Origin: an uncultured Coriobacteriaceae bacterium
Lineage (GTDB): Bacteria > Actinomycetota > Coriobacteriia > Coriobacteriales > Atopobiaceae
Direction of reading: 5' to 3'
Assembly (NCBI GenBank): GCA_902801175.1
Contig: CADCHF010000002.1
Coordinates: 43,335-107,334 of the forward strand
DNA: 64,000 nt
Shown: positions 1-7,301 of the stretch, piece by piece
How positions within the stretch are numbered: position 1 is the first letter of the stretch
Layout: every line of letters begins with the position of its first letter
The notes under the pieces: model-generated
Told to the model about the DNA's origin: nothing
The model's input: only the letters and a program-made list of their open reading frames with translations
The model's database searches: none
Program-made: the position numbers and the translations under genes

Positions 1-215
1 GCATCGCTCACGAGCACAAAGCCAGAGGCGTCGGCCGGATCAACCACGTTGGCCTGAGATGTCACCTTTGACCCAATGGCAGGGTTGACGCCGGCCACCT
101 TGCCCAAGGTCGATGCGGCCGGCGCTGCGGTCTTCTTTGAGCAGGAGGCAAGCGTGGCCTGCGATGCCGCGCCACCCGCAAGCGAAACAAAGCCTCTCCT
201 ACTGATGGATCTCAT
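1..215 (-). CDS. Exported protein with Tat/lipoprotein-type signal, partial
   Basis: This is the N-terminal 71 codons of a protein that continues past the left edge of the window. The start ATG (213-215) is preceded by a GGGGGA ribosome binding site. The N-terminus has twin arginines (SRRGFVSLAGG) followed by a short hydrophobic stretch and a Ser-Cys (ASCSKK), which is the layout of a Tat-exported lipoprotein. An Ala/Thr-rich linker follows. The mature domain is outside the window, so no function can be assigned. Other lipoproteins here with the same signal style are at 36022-36927 and 61455-63374. Confidence 0.6.
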   Translation of the reverse strand, partial: MRSISRRGFVSLAGGAASQATLASCSKKTAAPAASTLGKVAGVNPAIGSKVTSQANVVDPADASGFVLVSD

Positions 216-265
216 TGCTGCCGTCCCCCAAACATCGCCCGATGGTCTTGCCCTGCACTATCCCA

Positions 266-850
266 TCACTCGCCACTTGGCGTGCCGCCTTGACACCCTG
301 CCAGCTTGTCATTGAGCTTTGGATAGATGCGCTTGGCAAACCATGGCTCGCTCGATGCCGCCACTGCCTCGTCAAGCCCAAACCACGCAAGGCCGCTGTT
401 CTCGTCAGGCTTGGTCTTGAGGGGCTCCATGGGGTCCGCCTCAATGAGGTACGTAAGGTTGAGGTGCAGGTGAGAGCTCACATATGCGCCTCGCTTCTCA
501 TGTCCCTCAACGGTGAGAACCTCTAGGGAGTAGACGCTCGGGGAGACGAGCCTCACCTGCGTGAGACCGCTCTCCTCCCTCACCTCGCGCAACGCAACCG
601 AGGCTAGGTCACGCTCCCCATCGGCGTGCCCGCCCAGCCAGGACCACGAGTTATAGATGTTGTGGTAGCACATGAGCACCTTGGTGCGATCGGGCGAGCA
701 GACCCATGCCGAGGCGGTCAGGTGACAGACCTCGTTGTTACGCGTGTAGAGCTCTTGCCCGCTCTTCAAAAGCGAAAGCAGGAGATGCTTGTCCTGCATC
801 TCCTGCTCATTGAACGGCTGGTAACTGGCGATGTCTTGGTACAGGCTCAT
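266..850 (-). CDS. Nudix hydrolase
   Basis: This 194-residue protein carries a Nudix box at about residues 73-96, with the REVREESGL core that binds Mg2+ in enzymes cleaving nucleoside diphosphates linked to another moiety. The first Glu of the canonical box is shifted by one position (GER), while the catalytic REUxEE part is intact. I chose the ATG at 848-850 rather than an upstream in-frame ATG because GGGGAG sits six bases before it. Residues around 45-70 (WVCSPDRTKVLMCYH) fit the first Nudix beta strands. The substrate cannot be read from the sequence. It is transcribed alone, downstream of and co-oriented with the lipoprotein at 925-2232. Confidence 0.88.
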   Translation of the reverse strand: MSLYQDIASYQPFNEQEMQDKHLLLSLLKSGQELYTRNNEVCHLTASAWVCSPDRTKVLMCYHNIYNSWSWLGGHADGERDLASVALREVREESGLTQVRLVSPSVYSLEVLTVEGHEKRGAYVSSHLHLNLTYLIEADPMEPLKTKPDENSGLAWFGLDEAVAASSEPWFAKRIYPKLNDKLAGCQGGTPSGE

Positions 851-924
851 GGCAGGCTCCCCAGATGCGGTGGTAACCACCAAACTGTAGCGTACCTTTG
901 CGTCTGGCGCCGAGCTCGAGAGAC

Positions 925-2232
925 CTAGCCCATGGGTCCTCCCTGCCGGCCCATGCCGGGCCCACCCATCATGCCGCCGCCCATCATCATGGAGTTGCTG
1001 ATCTCGCTCACCTGCTCGCCGTTGACCGTGATGGTGCCGCCCGTGAAGGACGACTGCCCGTCAAAGTCGAAGGCAAACTGTGCGGTGATGTCAACGGTGC
1101 CACCGCTCACGATGATGTTGCCGTTGGAGTCGATCGCGTCCGTGTCGCCCTGGCCCATGCTAACGGTCAGCTCGCCGCCGCGCACCTCGATGGTAGGCGT
1201 GCCCACGCTCGAGGACTTGTACGAGGCATTGACGCCGTCATCGCTCGCCGTGATGTTCGTGGTTCCACCGTTGACCTGGATATAGGTTGCCTCAAGGGCC
1301 TCCGATGCGTCAATTGAGAGGCTTCCGCCGTCAATCTGCAGGTAGGTGGTCGCATGAACAGCGTCGTCACCAGCTGTGATGTTGATCGTGCCTCCGCAGA
1401 TGTACACGTAGCCGACCGTGTCATCCTCGTCGTTTTCGGCATGTATGCCGTCCTCGGCAGTGTTTATGGTGATTGAGCCATCGGCCACGGCAACCGAATC
1501 GTTGGCCTCAAGCGCGTCGCCCTGACAGGTGATCGAGATGGTCCCGCCACACACCTTGAGGTCGTCCTTGCTCGTAATGCCATTGTCGGTGGACTCAATG
1601 GCCAGCGCACCCTGACCGTTTAGCACCAGGTCATCCTTGCTAAAGATGACAGCGTCGGTGTTGGTGTCGCCGTCGGCCACAAACTCGCCCGTAACGCTCA
1701 GGGTGTTAGTGGTCCCCGCCACAGTGGTCACAAAGACCTTGTCAGCGCTCTTCACGTAGATTGCCGGGGAGCTGGTGTTGGTGATCGAGACTCCGTTCAG
1801 CACGAGCTGGACCTTGGCAGACGAGTCAACGTCAACGCTCACGGTCACGTTGCTGGCCGTCCCGCTCAGCACATAGACGCCCTCTTGGGTGATGCTCACG
1901 TTTTGGCCGTCCGACAGGTCGATCTGGGTCGCGCTTGAGGTGTCAGCCACCTGCTCCAGGTCGCGGTCGGTAAAGAGGTCGGTCGTGTCTATGACTCCAT
2001 CGGTGGTTACGTTGGCCGCAGAGGCAACGGTCTCGGCGGCGGCACCTGTTTCAGCGCTCGCTGTTGTATCGGTGCTCACGTCCTTCACGACAACGGACTC
2101 GATCTGCTCGGCGGGCACGCTTGCGGTCTTGGATTGTGAATCTGACGCGCCGCAACCCGAAAGGGCGAGCGTTAGTGCCGAGCCAAGGACAAAAGCCCTT
2201 GCCGCACGGCTATATAGATGCTTGGTCTTCAT
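925..2232 (-). CDS. DUF4353-type carbohydrate-binding lipoprotein
   Basis: This 435-residue lipoprotein starts at the ATG at 2230-2232, which follows AGGAGG; the next in-frame upstream start lacks a site. It has a signal peptide ending in an ALSGC lipobox. The mature part is a long run of short beta-rich units with recurring motifs such as GTINITAGDDAVHA, GSLSIDASEALEA and TTNITASDDGVNA. This is the pattern of a right-handed parallel beta-helix of the DUF4353 (Cthe_2159-like) family; a member of that family has been reported to bind polygalacturonate. The last about 20 residues are almost only Met and Gly (MMMGGGMMGG), an unusual tail. A surface polysaccharide-binding or calcium-dependent adhesive role is inference. 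Confidence 0.82.
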   Translation of the reverse strand: MKTKHLYSRAARAFVLGSALTLALSGCGASDSQSKTASVPAEQIESVVVKDVSTDTTASAETGAAAETVASAANVTTDGVIDTTDLFTDRDLEQVADTSSATQIDLSDGQNVSITQEGVYVLSGTASNVTVSVDVDSSAKVQLVLNGVSITNTSSPAIYVKSADKVFVTTVAGTTNTLSVTGEFVADGDTNTDAVIFSKDDLVLNGQGALAIESTDNGITSKDDLKVCGGTISITCQGDALEANDSVAVADGSITINTAEDGIHAENDEDDTVGYVYICGGTINITAGDDAVHATTYLQIDGGSLSIDASEALEATYIQVNGGTTNITASDDGVNASYKSSSVGTPTIEVRGGELTVSMGQGDTDAIDSNGNIIVSGGTVDITAQFAFDFDGQSSFTGGTITVNGEQVSEISNSMMMGGGMMGGPGMGRQGGPMG

Positions 2233-2401
2233 GCGAGTACCTCCTTGCTGTGCCTCTCCTGTTTGGCACAACCAAAGAGTACAGAGCCAAGCTTTGAGAT
2301 TCCTGAAAATGGAGGCCCAGCCATATTGCTGAGAGGGTTTTCAGGTTTGTTTGTTACACGGGGTCTGAGCAGGGCATTTTGCAGGAGTTTAGCCCAAAGA
2401 A

Positions 2402-2441
2402 TGCGCCACCTCCCATGCTACATGGCTAAAGAGGTGGCGCA
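2402..2441 (-). terminator. Intrinsic terminator of the GTPase gene
   Basis: A perfect 11-bp inverted repeat (TGCGCCACCTC at 2402-2412 pairs with 2431-2441) has an 18-nt loop. On the minus strand it is followed by TTCTTT. It lies just past the stop of the GTPase gene at 2468. Confidence 0.7.
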
Positions 2442-2467
2442 GACTTTAAAGATGCTTCGAGCGCTTG

Positions 2468-3676
2468 CTACTTTGTCTTACGACCTGACGCATCCTCCGC
2501 CGACATTGCCCCAGACAGGAGCGCCTTCGTGAGCAGCTTTGCCAGGGCCTTCCTTTGCTCCTTGCCCGTCACATTGGAGACCTCAGACCCAGATGCCTTT
2601 GCGATGGCACCGGTTGCCTTCTCAACAAACTCTCGCGACAGGTGCGACTCGAGCGCCTTCTGGGCCCACTCAACGTCGTCGATGGTGTGCTCGCCCTGAT
2701 AGATGCGCTCAAAGATTCGGATGGTCCCCTCGCCCATTCCCGCAACGATGCTGCCGGCAATGACCGCGTTGAGCGCGCTCGCCCCAATGTTCAAACCGGG
2801 AATTGCCTTGAGCGCACTGATGGCCGTCCTGGCTGCGGTGCTCACCGTGCCCACCTCGAGCACTGTGGTGAGCAGCTTCTTTGAGGCGCTCCCCTTGCCA
2901 ATGCCATAGAGGGTCGCCAGGGCATTGACCTCGTTTGTCTCGATGGGAGTGAGGATGAGGGCGTCCGAGATGGGGATGGGGATGGCTCCAACGGCAATGC
3001 CGGCTGCCGTTGAGGCGGCAACGATGCTGCGCGCCACCGCGCGCCTGCGCTTGAGCGTGAAGGCAGCGATGTCGGCCCCCACCGCCTTGATCCCCTCGGG
3101 CATGGCCTCGTTGGTCGCCTCGATGAGCTGGGGAATGCCCTCGGGTGACACAAAGGTGGTATCGCTCAGCTGGTAGGTCTCCGCAACCACCGGAATCACA
3201 GCACGCACGTTGCGGCGCAGACGACGGCGCCTCGAGCATGCGTCCCACACCAGCTGCACGTTGTCCTCGCGCTCGAGCTGCGAATACGACTTGGTGAGCA
3301 CCACGATGATGGGCACCGAGTACCACAGAGAGGTTGCGCGCGAGATGTCGGCTATCTGCTGGCGAATGAGCTTGCGCGACTTGCCCTCCACGCAGTACCA
3401 GATGACGTTGATGTCGTTGTCGGAGTTGCCGTCGAGGGCGTTGTCCTTTGACCAGCGCTTCACTGCCTTGCTTCCCGCACGGCGAGCAAGGCACGACCCG
3501 CCAATGTCACCCGCGTCAATCACGCGGAAGGGTATGGAGAGGCTCTCGTACACCGCAATCCGACCATGCCCCCTCACAGAGCGCTGGGTGGCACTCGACC
3601 CAAGAACCTTTTCGATCAGCGTTGACTTTCCAACGCCCGCACTACCAATGACCAGCACGTTTCCATAGCCGTCCAT
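2468..3676 (-). CDS. P-loop GTPase with C-terminal hydrophobic (DUF697-like) domain
   Basis: This 402-residue protein begins at the ATG at 3674-3676, which follows GGGGGAG; an upstream ATG in frame lacks a site. The N-terminus has a clear Walker A/G1 motif, GSAGVGKST, at about residues 11-19. A DAGDIGG segment sits where the switch II DxxG is expected, and VVLTKS sits at the position of the guanine-specificity N/TKxD motif, so both motifs are degenerate. After about residue 210 the protein is rich in Ala, Ile and Gly (AGIAVGAIPIPISDA, IPGLNIGASALNAVIAG), resembling the DUF697 membrane-associated region fused to YcjF/Era-like GTPases. Its role is unknown. It is divergent from the 3779-4838 unit across a short shared promoter region. 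Confidence 0.78.
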   Translation of the reverse strand: MDGYGNVLVIGSAGVGKSTLIEKVLGSSATQRSVRGHGRIAVYESLSIPFRVIDAGDIGGSCLARRAGSKAVKRWSKDNALDGNSDNDINVIWYCVEGKSRKLIRQQIADISRATSLWYSVPIIVVLTKSYSQLEREDNVQLVWDACSRRRRLRRNVRAVIPVVAETYQLSDTTFVSPEGIPQLIEATNEAMPEGIKAVGADIAAFTLKRRRAVARSIVAASTAAGIAVGAIPIPISDALILTPIETNEVNALATLYGIGKGSASKKLLTTVLEVGTVSTAARTAISALKAIPGLNIGASALNAVIAGSIVAGMGEGTIRIFERIYQGEHTIDDVEWAQKALESHLSREFVEKATGAIAKASGSEVSNVTGKEQRKALAKLLTKALLSGAMSAEDASGRKTK

Positions 3677-3778
3677 GTGCTCCCCCGTTTTTTTGTCGCA
3701 GGTAGATGGCATCATCGTAGCGCAGGCGGGCGGCGGTTAGCTATGATTGCTTGCGCACAGACGTCGAAGGGAACCATC

Positions 3779-4081
3779 GTGACGGCCGATGAACAGATGC
3801 GGCGCGAGGCTGCACGCGAGCAGCTCATTCGCGCGGTTGAGGACCTGGGATACCCTGGGGAGTTTGGTGAGGTGCTGGCAAGCCAGCTGGGCGGCGAGCA
3901 GGGCATGCAGAGGATGACCCAGTATCTTCGTGGGGCAAATCCGCACTCCCCCGAGGAGATCGCCGACGAGATGCTGGCCATTTTGCAGGTTCGCGAGAGC
4001 TGGGTGCAGCAAAAGATCAGCGAGCGTGCCAACGCCTCTATAACCGCCTTCTACAACCGGCCCAGAGATGACGAAGAGTAG
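3779..4081 (+). CDS. Small conserved protein of unknown function
   Basis: This is a 100-residue, mostly helical soluble protein. The GTG at 3779 follows AAGGGA at good spacing; an in-frame ATG at 3743 would add 12 residues but has no site. The central part (LGYPGEFGEVLASQLGGEQGM, then EEIADEMLAILQ) matches from memory a family of about 90-100-residue hypothetical proteins common in Firmicutes and Coriobacteriia, with no assigned function. Its last 14 bases overlap the start of the nuclease-like gene at 4068, so the two are translationally coupled and may act together. Confidence 0.72.
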   Translation: MTADEQMRREAAREQLIRAVEDLGYPGEFGEVLASQLGGEQGMQRMTQYLRGANPHSPEEIADEMLAILQVRESWVQQKISERANASITAFYNRPRDDEE

Positions 4082-4838
4082 ACAGGCCATAGACGCCCTT
4101 GACAGAGAGCTGTACACGCTCATCTGCAGCACCGACGGCATCAAGGCCCGGGAGCTTGCCAGCAAGCTTGGGGTCACGCGCAAGGAGGTCAACAAGCTCC
4201 TCTACCAGAACCCCTTCGTCCGCGACCTTTGCTACCACGACGAGGACTACCTCTGGTATGGCATCATTCAGCAGCGGGTTCCCCACGTGGGGCTGCACGA
4301 GTTTAGCGGCTGGTATGGCACGGTCGAGGAGTTTTGCTCGCAGGGCGAGGAAGAATGGCTGAGCGAGCTGCGCGCGGGCTGTCGTGCCATTGGGCGCAAC
4401 CTCAACGACACGCGTGGGCTCACGCATTCCTTCCTCGACGCTCGGCAGACAATGCTTGGCCTCTTTGCTGACCTGCACGACGCCAACGTGAGGTGCGACT
4501 CCTGGGAGCTCGTCTTTGAGCTGCGCATTCGCCGCGCAAAGTGGATCCGCATCTATGCCGACGTGCTCGTGGTGGCCCCCGACTATGTCTTCTCGCTCGA
4601 GTTCAAGATGAAGGATGCCATCGAACAGAGCGAGGTCGACCAGGCAGCCAAGTACGCGCCTTACCTTGAGCTCGTCTTTGGACCCAACTACGAGGTGGTT
4701 CCCGCCCTTGTGCTCACGCAGGCGAGCGACCTCTACACCCACGCAAACCTGAGCGAGTCGACCGCCGAGGTGTCGGTTGCCTCGGGCGACATGCTCTTTA
4801 ACGTGTTTGACGAGTACCTGCGCTTTCTCGCGCAATAA
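4068..4838 (+). CDS. Winged-helix (Z-alpha-like) PD-(D/E)XK nuclease
   Basis: This 256-residue protein has two visible parts. Residues about 9-64 form a winged helix-turn-helix whose recognition helix reads TRKEVNKLLY and whose wing ends in YLW. The spacing of Asn42, Tyr46 and Trp63 mimics the Z-DNA-contacting Asn, Tyr and Trp of ADAR1 Z-alpha. Residues about 145-200 carry the hallmarks of a PD-(D/E)XK nuclease: a Glu helix (SWELVFE), Asp165 in YADVLVV, Glu178-x-Lys180 in SLEFK and a QxxxY motif (Gln192 to Tyr196) of the RecB-like subgroup. The start overlaps the preceding gene. It is convergent with the DUF262 protein across a strong shared terminator. Nuclease activity is well supported by motifs; Z-form binding is a hypothesis. 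Confidence 0.78.
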   Translation: MTKSRQAIDALDRELYTLICSTDGIKARELASKLGVTRKEVNKLLYQNPFVRDLCYHDEDYLWYGIIQQRVPHVGLHEFSGWYGTVEEFCSQGEEEWLSELRAGCRAIGRNLNDTRGLTHSFLDARQTMLGLFADLHDANVRCDSWELVFELRIRRAKWIRIYADVLVVAPDYVFSLEFKMKDAIEQSEVDQAAKYAPYLELVFGPNYEVVPALVLTQASDLYTHANLSESTAEVSVASGDMLFNVFDEYLRFLAQ

Positions 4839-4880
4839 GAGAGGGCCGGGCGAGCCGTCTGGGCCCGCCCGGCCCTCTCT
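4838..4880. terminator. Bidirectional terminator hairpin
   Basis: A perfect 15-bp inverted repeat (4838-4852 with 4866-4880, core GAGGGCCGGGCG) has a 13-nt loop. It begins within the stop codon of the nuclease gene and ends 31 bases before the stop of the convergent DUF262 gene, so it probably serves both. There is no clear U tract on either side. Confidence 0.75.
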
Positions 4881-4910
4881 GCAACGATGATCAGGCTTGC
4901 ACGCCGACCC

Positions 4911-6956
4911 TTACAGCCCTTCGCGCAGCGTGTCGAGCAGCGGGCCACCCTCGCCCCTTCGCCAGTACATCCAACCGTTGAGGCCGCTCACCGAGGCACC
5001 GAGCGAGGTCAGGAAGCGCTCGTAGGCCTCGGTCGGGTCGTCGAACATCTCGCCGTTGGCAAGCATGATCTTGCCGCGCGAGGTGACGGTCGCCCTGCCA
5101 GGGTACATTGGGTTGGCACTCACCAGCAGGTCGTCCATCTCAACGCGACCCGCCTCAAAGAGGTCGGCAAAGCTTGCCTGCTCGCCAGCCGAGGCACGCC
5201 TCGACGGACGGTAGGCGCGGCACTTCTCCTCCGAGAGCTCGGGGATGCCCCATATCTCGAGGGCCTGCGCCACGAGTCGCTTGGTGCGCAGGCGAATCTG
5301 CTCTGGGCTCCACTCGCCGGCGGCCACAATGTCGCGCGAGATCGCAAGGGGTGCGCCGTCCTCCCCGCCCGTCACACGCTCGAGCTTGTCGGCAAAGCTG
5401 CCCTCCTGCAGGTCAAAGGTGGCAGATGTCAGCGTGAGGTTGCCAAGGCTGTTGACGGTCTCCTCAAAGGCACGGTCGGGGTCTGCTCCCAAGGCCTGTG
5501 CCCAGCGATTGTCGCTCGGGGCCTTTACGGGCATGACGTGCTCGATCGTCCAGTCGCCCTTGTGCGGAAGCTCGCCACCCGAGGCGCCCTCAAGACGAGA
5601 CAGCAAGTAGAAGGCACGGGCAAAGCCAAAGCAGTCGCGCGTTGAGAGTGCCCGCTCAAACTCGGCGTTTGTGGGGAAGCGCCTTGGCGTGCCGGCCTCG
5701 TTAAGCAGCATTGCCTGCAGTGCCTCGGCAACGTTTCCGCCCTCGCCGCGCACGGCATCGAGGCGCGCGATGAGCGACGCCACAAAGGGGGCGAGCACGC
5801 TGGTCTCGCAGTCGCATACGGCGCGACGGAAGAGGTAGCTCTCGAGCGTGGCCACCATCTGCAAGAACTCGTCGCGCGAGAGGTCCTGGTGATCGTAGCT
5901 GTCAAAGAGGGCAAGCAGAAGTGGATTAACCACCGGCGCCTCAAGCATGGAGAGCGTTCCCAGCGCCGCGGCCACATCGGCATCGCTCACCTCGCCCGTG
6001 GTCACGCGGGCGTAGTAGCTGGCAAAGCGCTTGACCTTGAGGCTGAGGTTCTTCATGCGGTCGTTGCGGTGGTAACCGTTAAAGAGCACGTAGCGCTTGA
6101 AGGTCTGGTACACGTCGGCCTTGGCCATCGACTCTGGCGCGTATGCCACCGTAAAGTAGCTCCTGATGAAGTCGTCAAAGGTCTGGCCATAGGCGTCGGC
6201 GCCTAGGATCTCTTCGATGGGACGCCAGTAGAGCTGGTACATCTCGCGCTGCTCGGAAACGGGATAGGCCATGAGCACAAAGTTGCGGATGAGGTCCGCC
6301 GACGAGAGGTCCTTGCCGGTGGAGTTCATGGACTCAAAGATGGCCTGTGGGTTGTCCTGGCCCTGGCTGAGCGCAATGGAGACCACCTCGAGGCGCTGCA
6401 GGCCCGCCCACACCGACTCCACGTCATCGAGCGCCTGCACCCTGCGCTCAAAGAAGGCAAGGTTCTCGAGCAGCCGCTCCGATCCCGTGACCACCGGACA
6501 AGACGGGTCCTCGAGATTGTCAATGAGCGACTGGCAGGTTGCCTGGTCGCTCTTTGAGAGCGTGAGCTTGTAGTGGTCGGCCCCGCTGCGGAAGTGGTTG
6601 GTGAGGTAGCCGCTGGCCACAATCTCCTCGTGGGTGAAGGGCAGGTTCTTGCGACTCCCCTCACGCGCCAGCCGCGCGAGTGCAATGAGGAGCAGCGTGA
6701 TGGTGGTGATGCGCTGCTGACCGTCAATGAGCAGGAGCGGCGTCACGCCAGCTGCCGACCTGCTGCCGTCCTGGATGGTCACGATTGACCCGGTGAAGTG
6801 CAGCGACTCGCGCCTTCGCCCGCAGGCGAGGATGTCGTCCCATAGCTGCAGGCACTGCGACTCGCCCCATGAGTAGGGCCTCTGATAGACCGGCACGACA
6901 AAGCGTACGTTCATCTCGCTGATGAGGCCAAGAATGCTACGGGAGTTTGCGTCCAT
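4911..6956 (-). CDS. DUF262/DUF1524 (GmrSD-like) protein with RAMA-like C-terminus
   Basis: This 681-residue protein has the DUF262 ParB/Srx-like N-terminal domain, with YQRPYSW at residues 24-30 and DGQQR at 78-82. A DUF1524 His-Asn-His nuclease-like domain follows, with TIEHVMP around His473 and NSLGNLTL around residue 502. Together these form the GmrSD architecture, whose founding member is a type IV restriction enzyme that cleaves glucosylated hydroxymethylcytosine DNA using nucleotides. Residues about 596-668 (FADLFEAGRVEMDDLL, VTSRGKIMLANG, LNGWMYW) resemble the RAMA modified-DNA reader, or the related DUF4357 fold. The start ATG lies at 6954-6956. It is a single gene, convergent with the nuclease gene, and its upstream region contains the 31-nt repeat array. 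The restriction role is inferred from family. Confidence 0.85.
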   Translation of the reverse strand: MDANSRSILGLISEMNVRFVVPVYQRPYSWGESQCLQLWDDILACGRRRESLHFTGSIVTIQDGSRSAAGVTPLLLIDGQQRITTITLLLIALARLAREGSRKNLPFTHEEIVASGYLTNHFRSGADHYKLTLSKSDQATCQSLIDNLEDPSCPVVTGSERLLENLAFFERRVQALDDVESVWAGLQRLEVVSIALSQGQDNPQAIFESMNSTGKDLSSADLIRNFVLMAYPVSEQREMYQLYWRPIEEILGADAYGQTFDDFIRSYFTVAYAPESMAKADVYQTFKRYVLFNGYHRNDRMKNLSLKVKRFASYYARVTTGEVSDADVAAALGTLSMLEAPVVNPLLLALFDSYDHQDLSRDEFLQMVATLESYLFRRAVCDCETSVLAPFVASLIARLDAVRGEGGNVAEALQAMLLNEAGTPRRFPTNAEFERALSTRDCFGFARAFYLLSRLEGASGGELPHKGDWTIEHVMPVKAPSDNRWAQALGADPDRAFEETVNSLGNLTLTSATFDLQEGSFADKLERVTGGEDGAPLAISRDIVAAGEWSPEQIRLRTKRLVAQALEIWGIPELSEEKCRAYRPSRRASAGEQASFADLFEAGRVEMDDLLVSANPMYPGRATVTSRGKIMLANGEMFDDPTEAYERFLTSLGASVSGLNGWMYWRRGEGGPLLDTLREGL

Positions 6957-7065
6957 GAAAGCTCCGAATCGCCAAGGGTGGGCAGAGGTGTTTCCATGAT
7001 ATCGAACGTGGAATCACTGCCGCTCGCCAAACCGCTCGGCGGGTTAATAGCCGGCCGCTCCCTCC
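6957..7065 (-). promoter_or_regulatory. Upstream region of the DUF262 gene
   Basis: This stretch separates the DUF262 start from the repeat array at 7066. It holds the presumed promoter of that gene. I see no clear -35/-10 pair that I would defend, and no ORF with a ribosome binding site. Confidence 0.35.
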
Positions 7066-7194
7066 CTTGTGGGCAAAACCGGACGTTTGGATTGCGCTTG
7101 TGGGCAAAAACATACGTCTTGGGACCCATTATCGGGCCCCAAACCTCCGCTTTTGCCCACAAGCAGCACTGACATTTCCGCCTTTGCCCACAAG
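7066..7194. repeat. Symmetric array of four 31-nt repeats
   Basis: Four units, each starting CTTGTGGGCAAAA (last base G in one), occupy 7066-7096 and 7097-7127 in direct orientation, then 7133-7163 and 7164-7194 inverted. The units are contiguous and exactly 31 nt in each pair. The pairs are separated by 5 nt, so the whole 129-nt block is symmetric about position 7130. Units 1 and 3 stay similar over most of their length (GCGGA then GTTTGG). The block lies between the cysK terminator and the DUF262 gene. A related single copy is at 61395. It could fold as a cruciform or be a multi-site operator. Confidence 0.85.
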
Positions 7195-7234
7195 GAGAAC
7201 GAGCGCGTCAACTATCCGCAGCTTCGCCTTGTAC

Positions 7235-7271
7235 AAAAAACGCGCCTCGTGTCCGTATGGGCATGAGGCGC
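7235..7271 (-). terminator. Intrinsic terminator of cysK
   Basis: The stem GCGCCTC (7242-7248) pairs with GAGGCGC (7265-7271). On the minus strand it is followed by a TTTTTT tract at 7235-7240, a standard intrinsic terminator 31 bases past the cysK stop. Confidence 0.88.
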
Positions 7272-7301
7272 ACCGAGTCGTTTTGTTATGAGAGGCAGAG
7301 C

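Noticed and set aside
7066..7194. CRISPR-like array
   Set aside because: The 31-nt period comes from contiguous repeats without spacers, and the orientation reverses at the centre.
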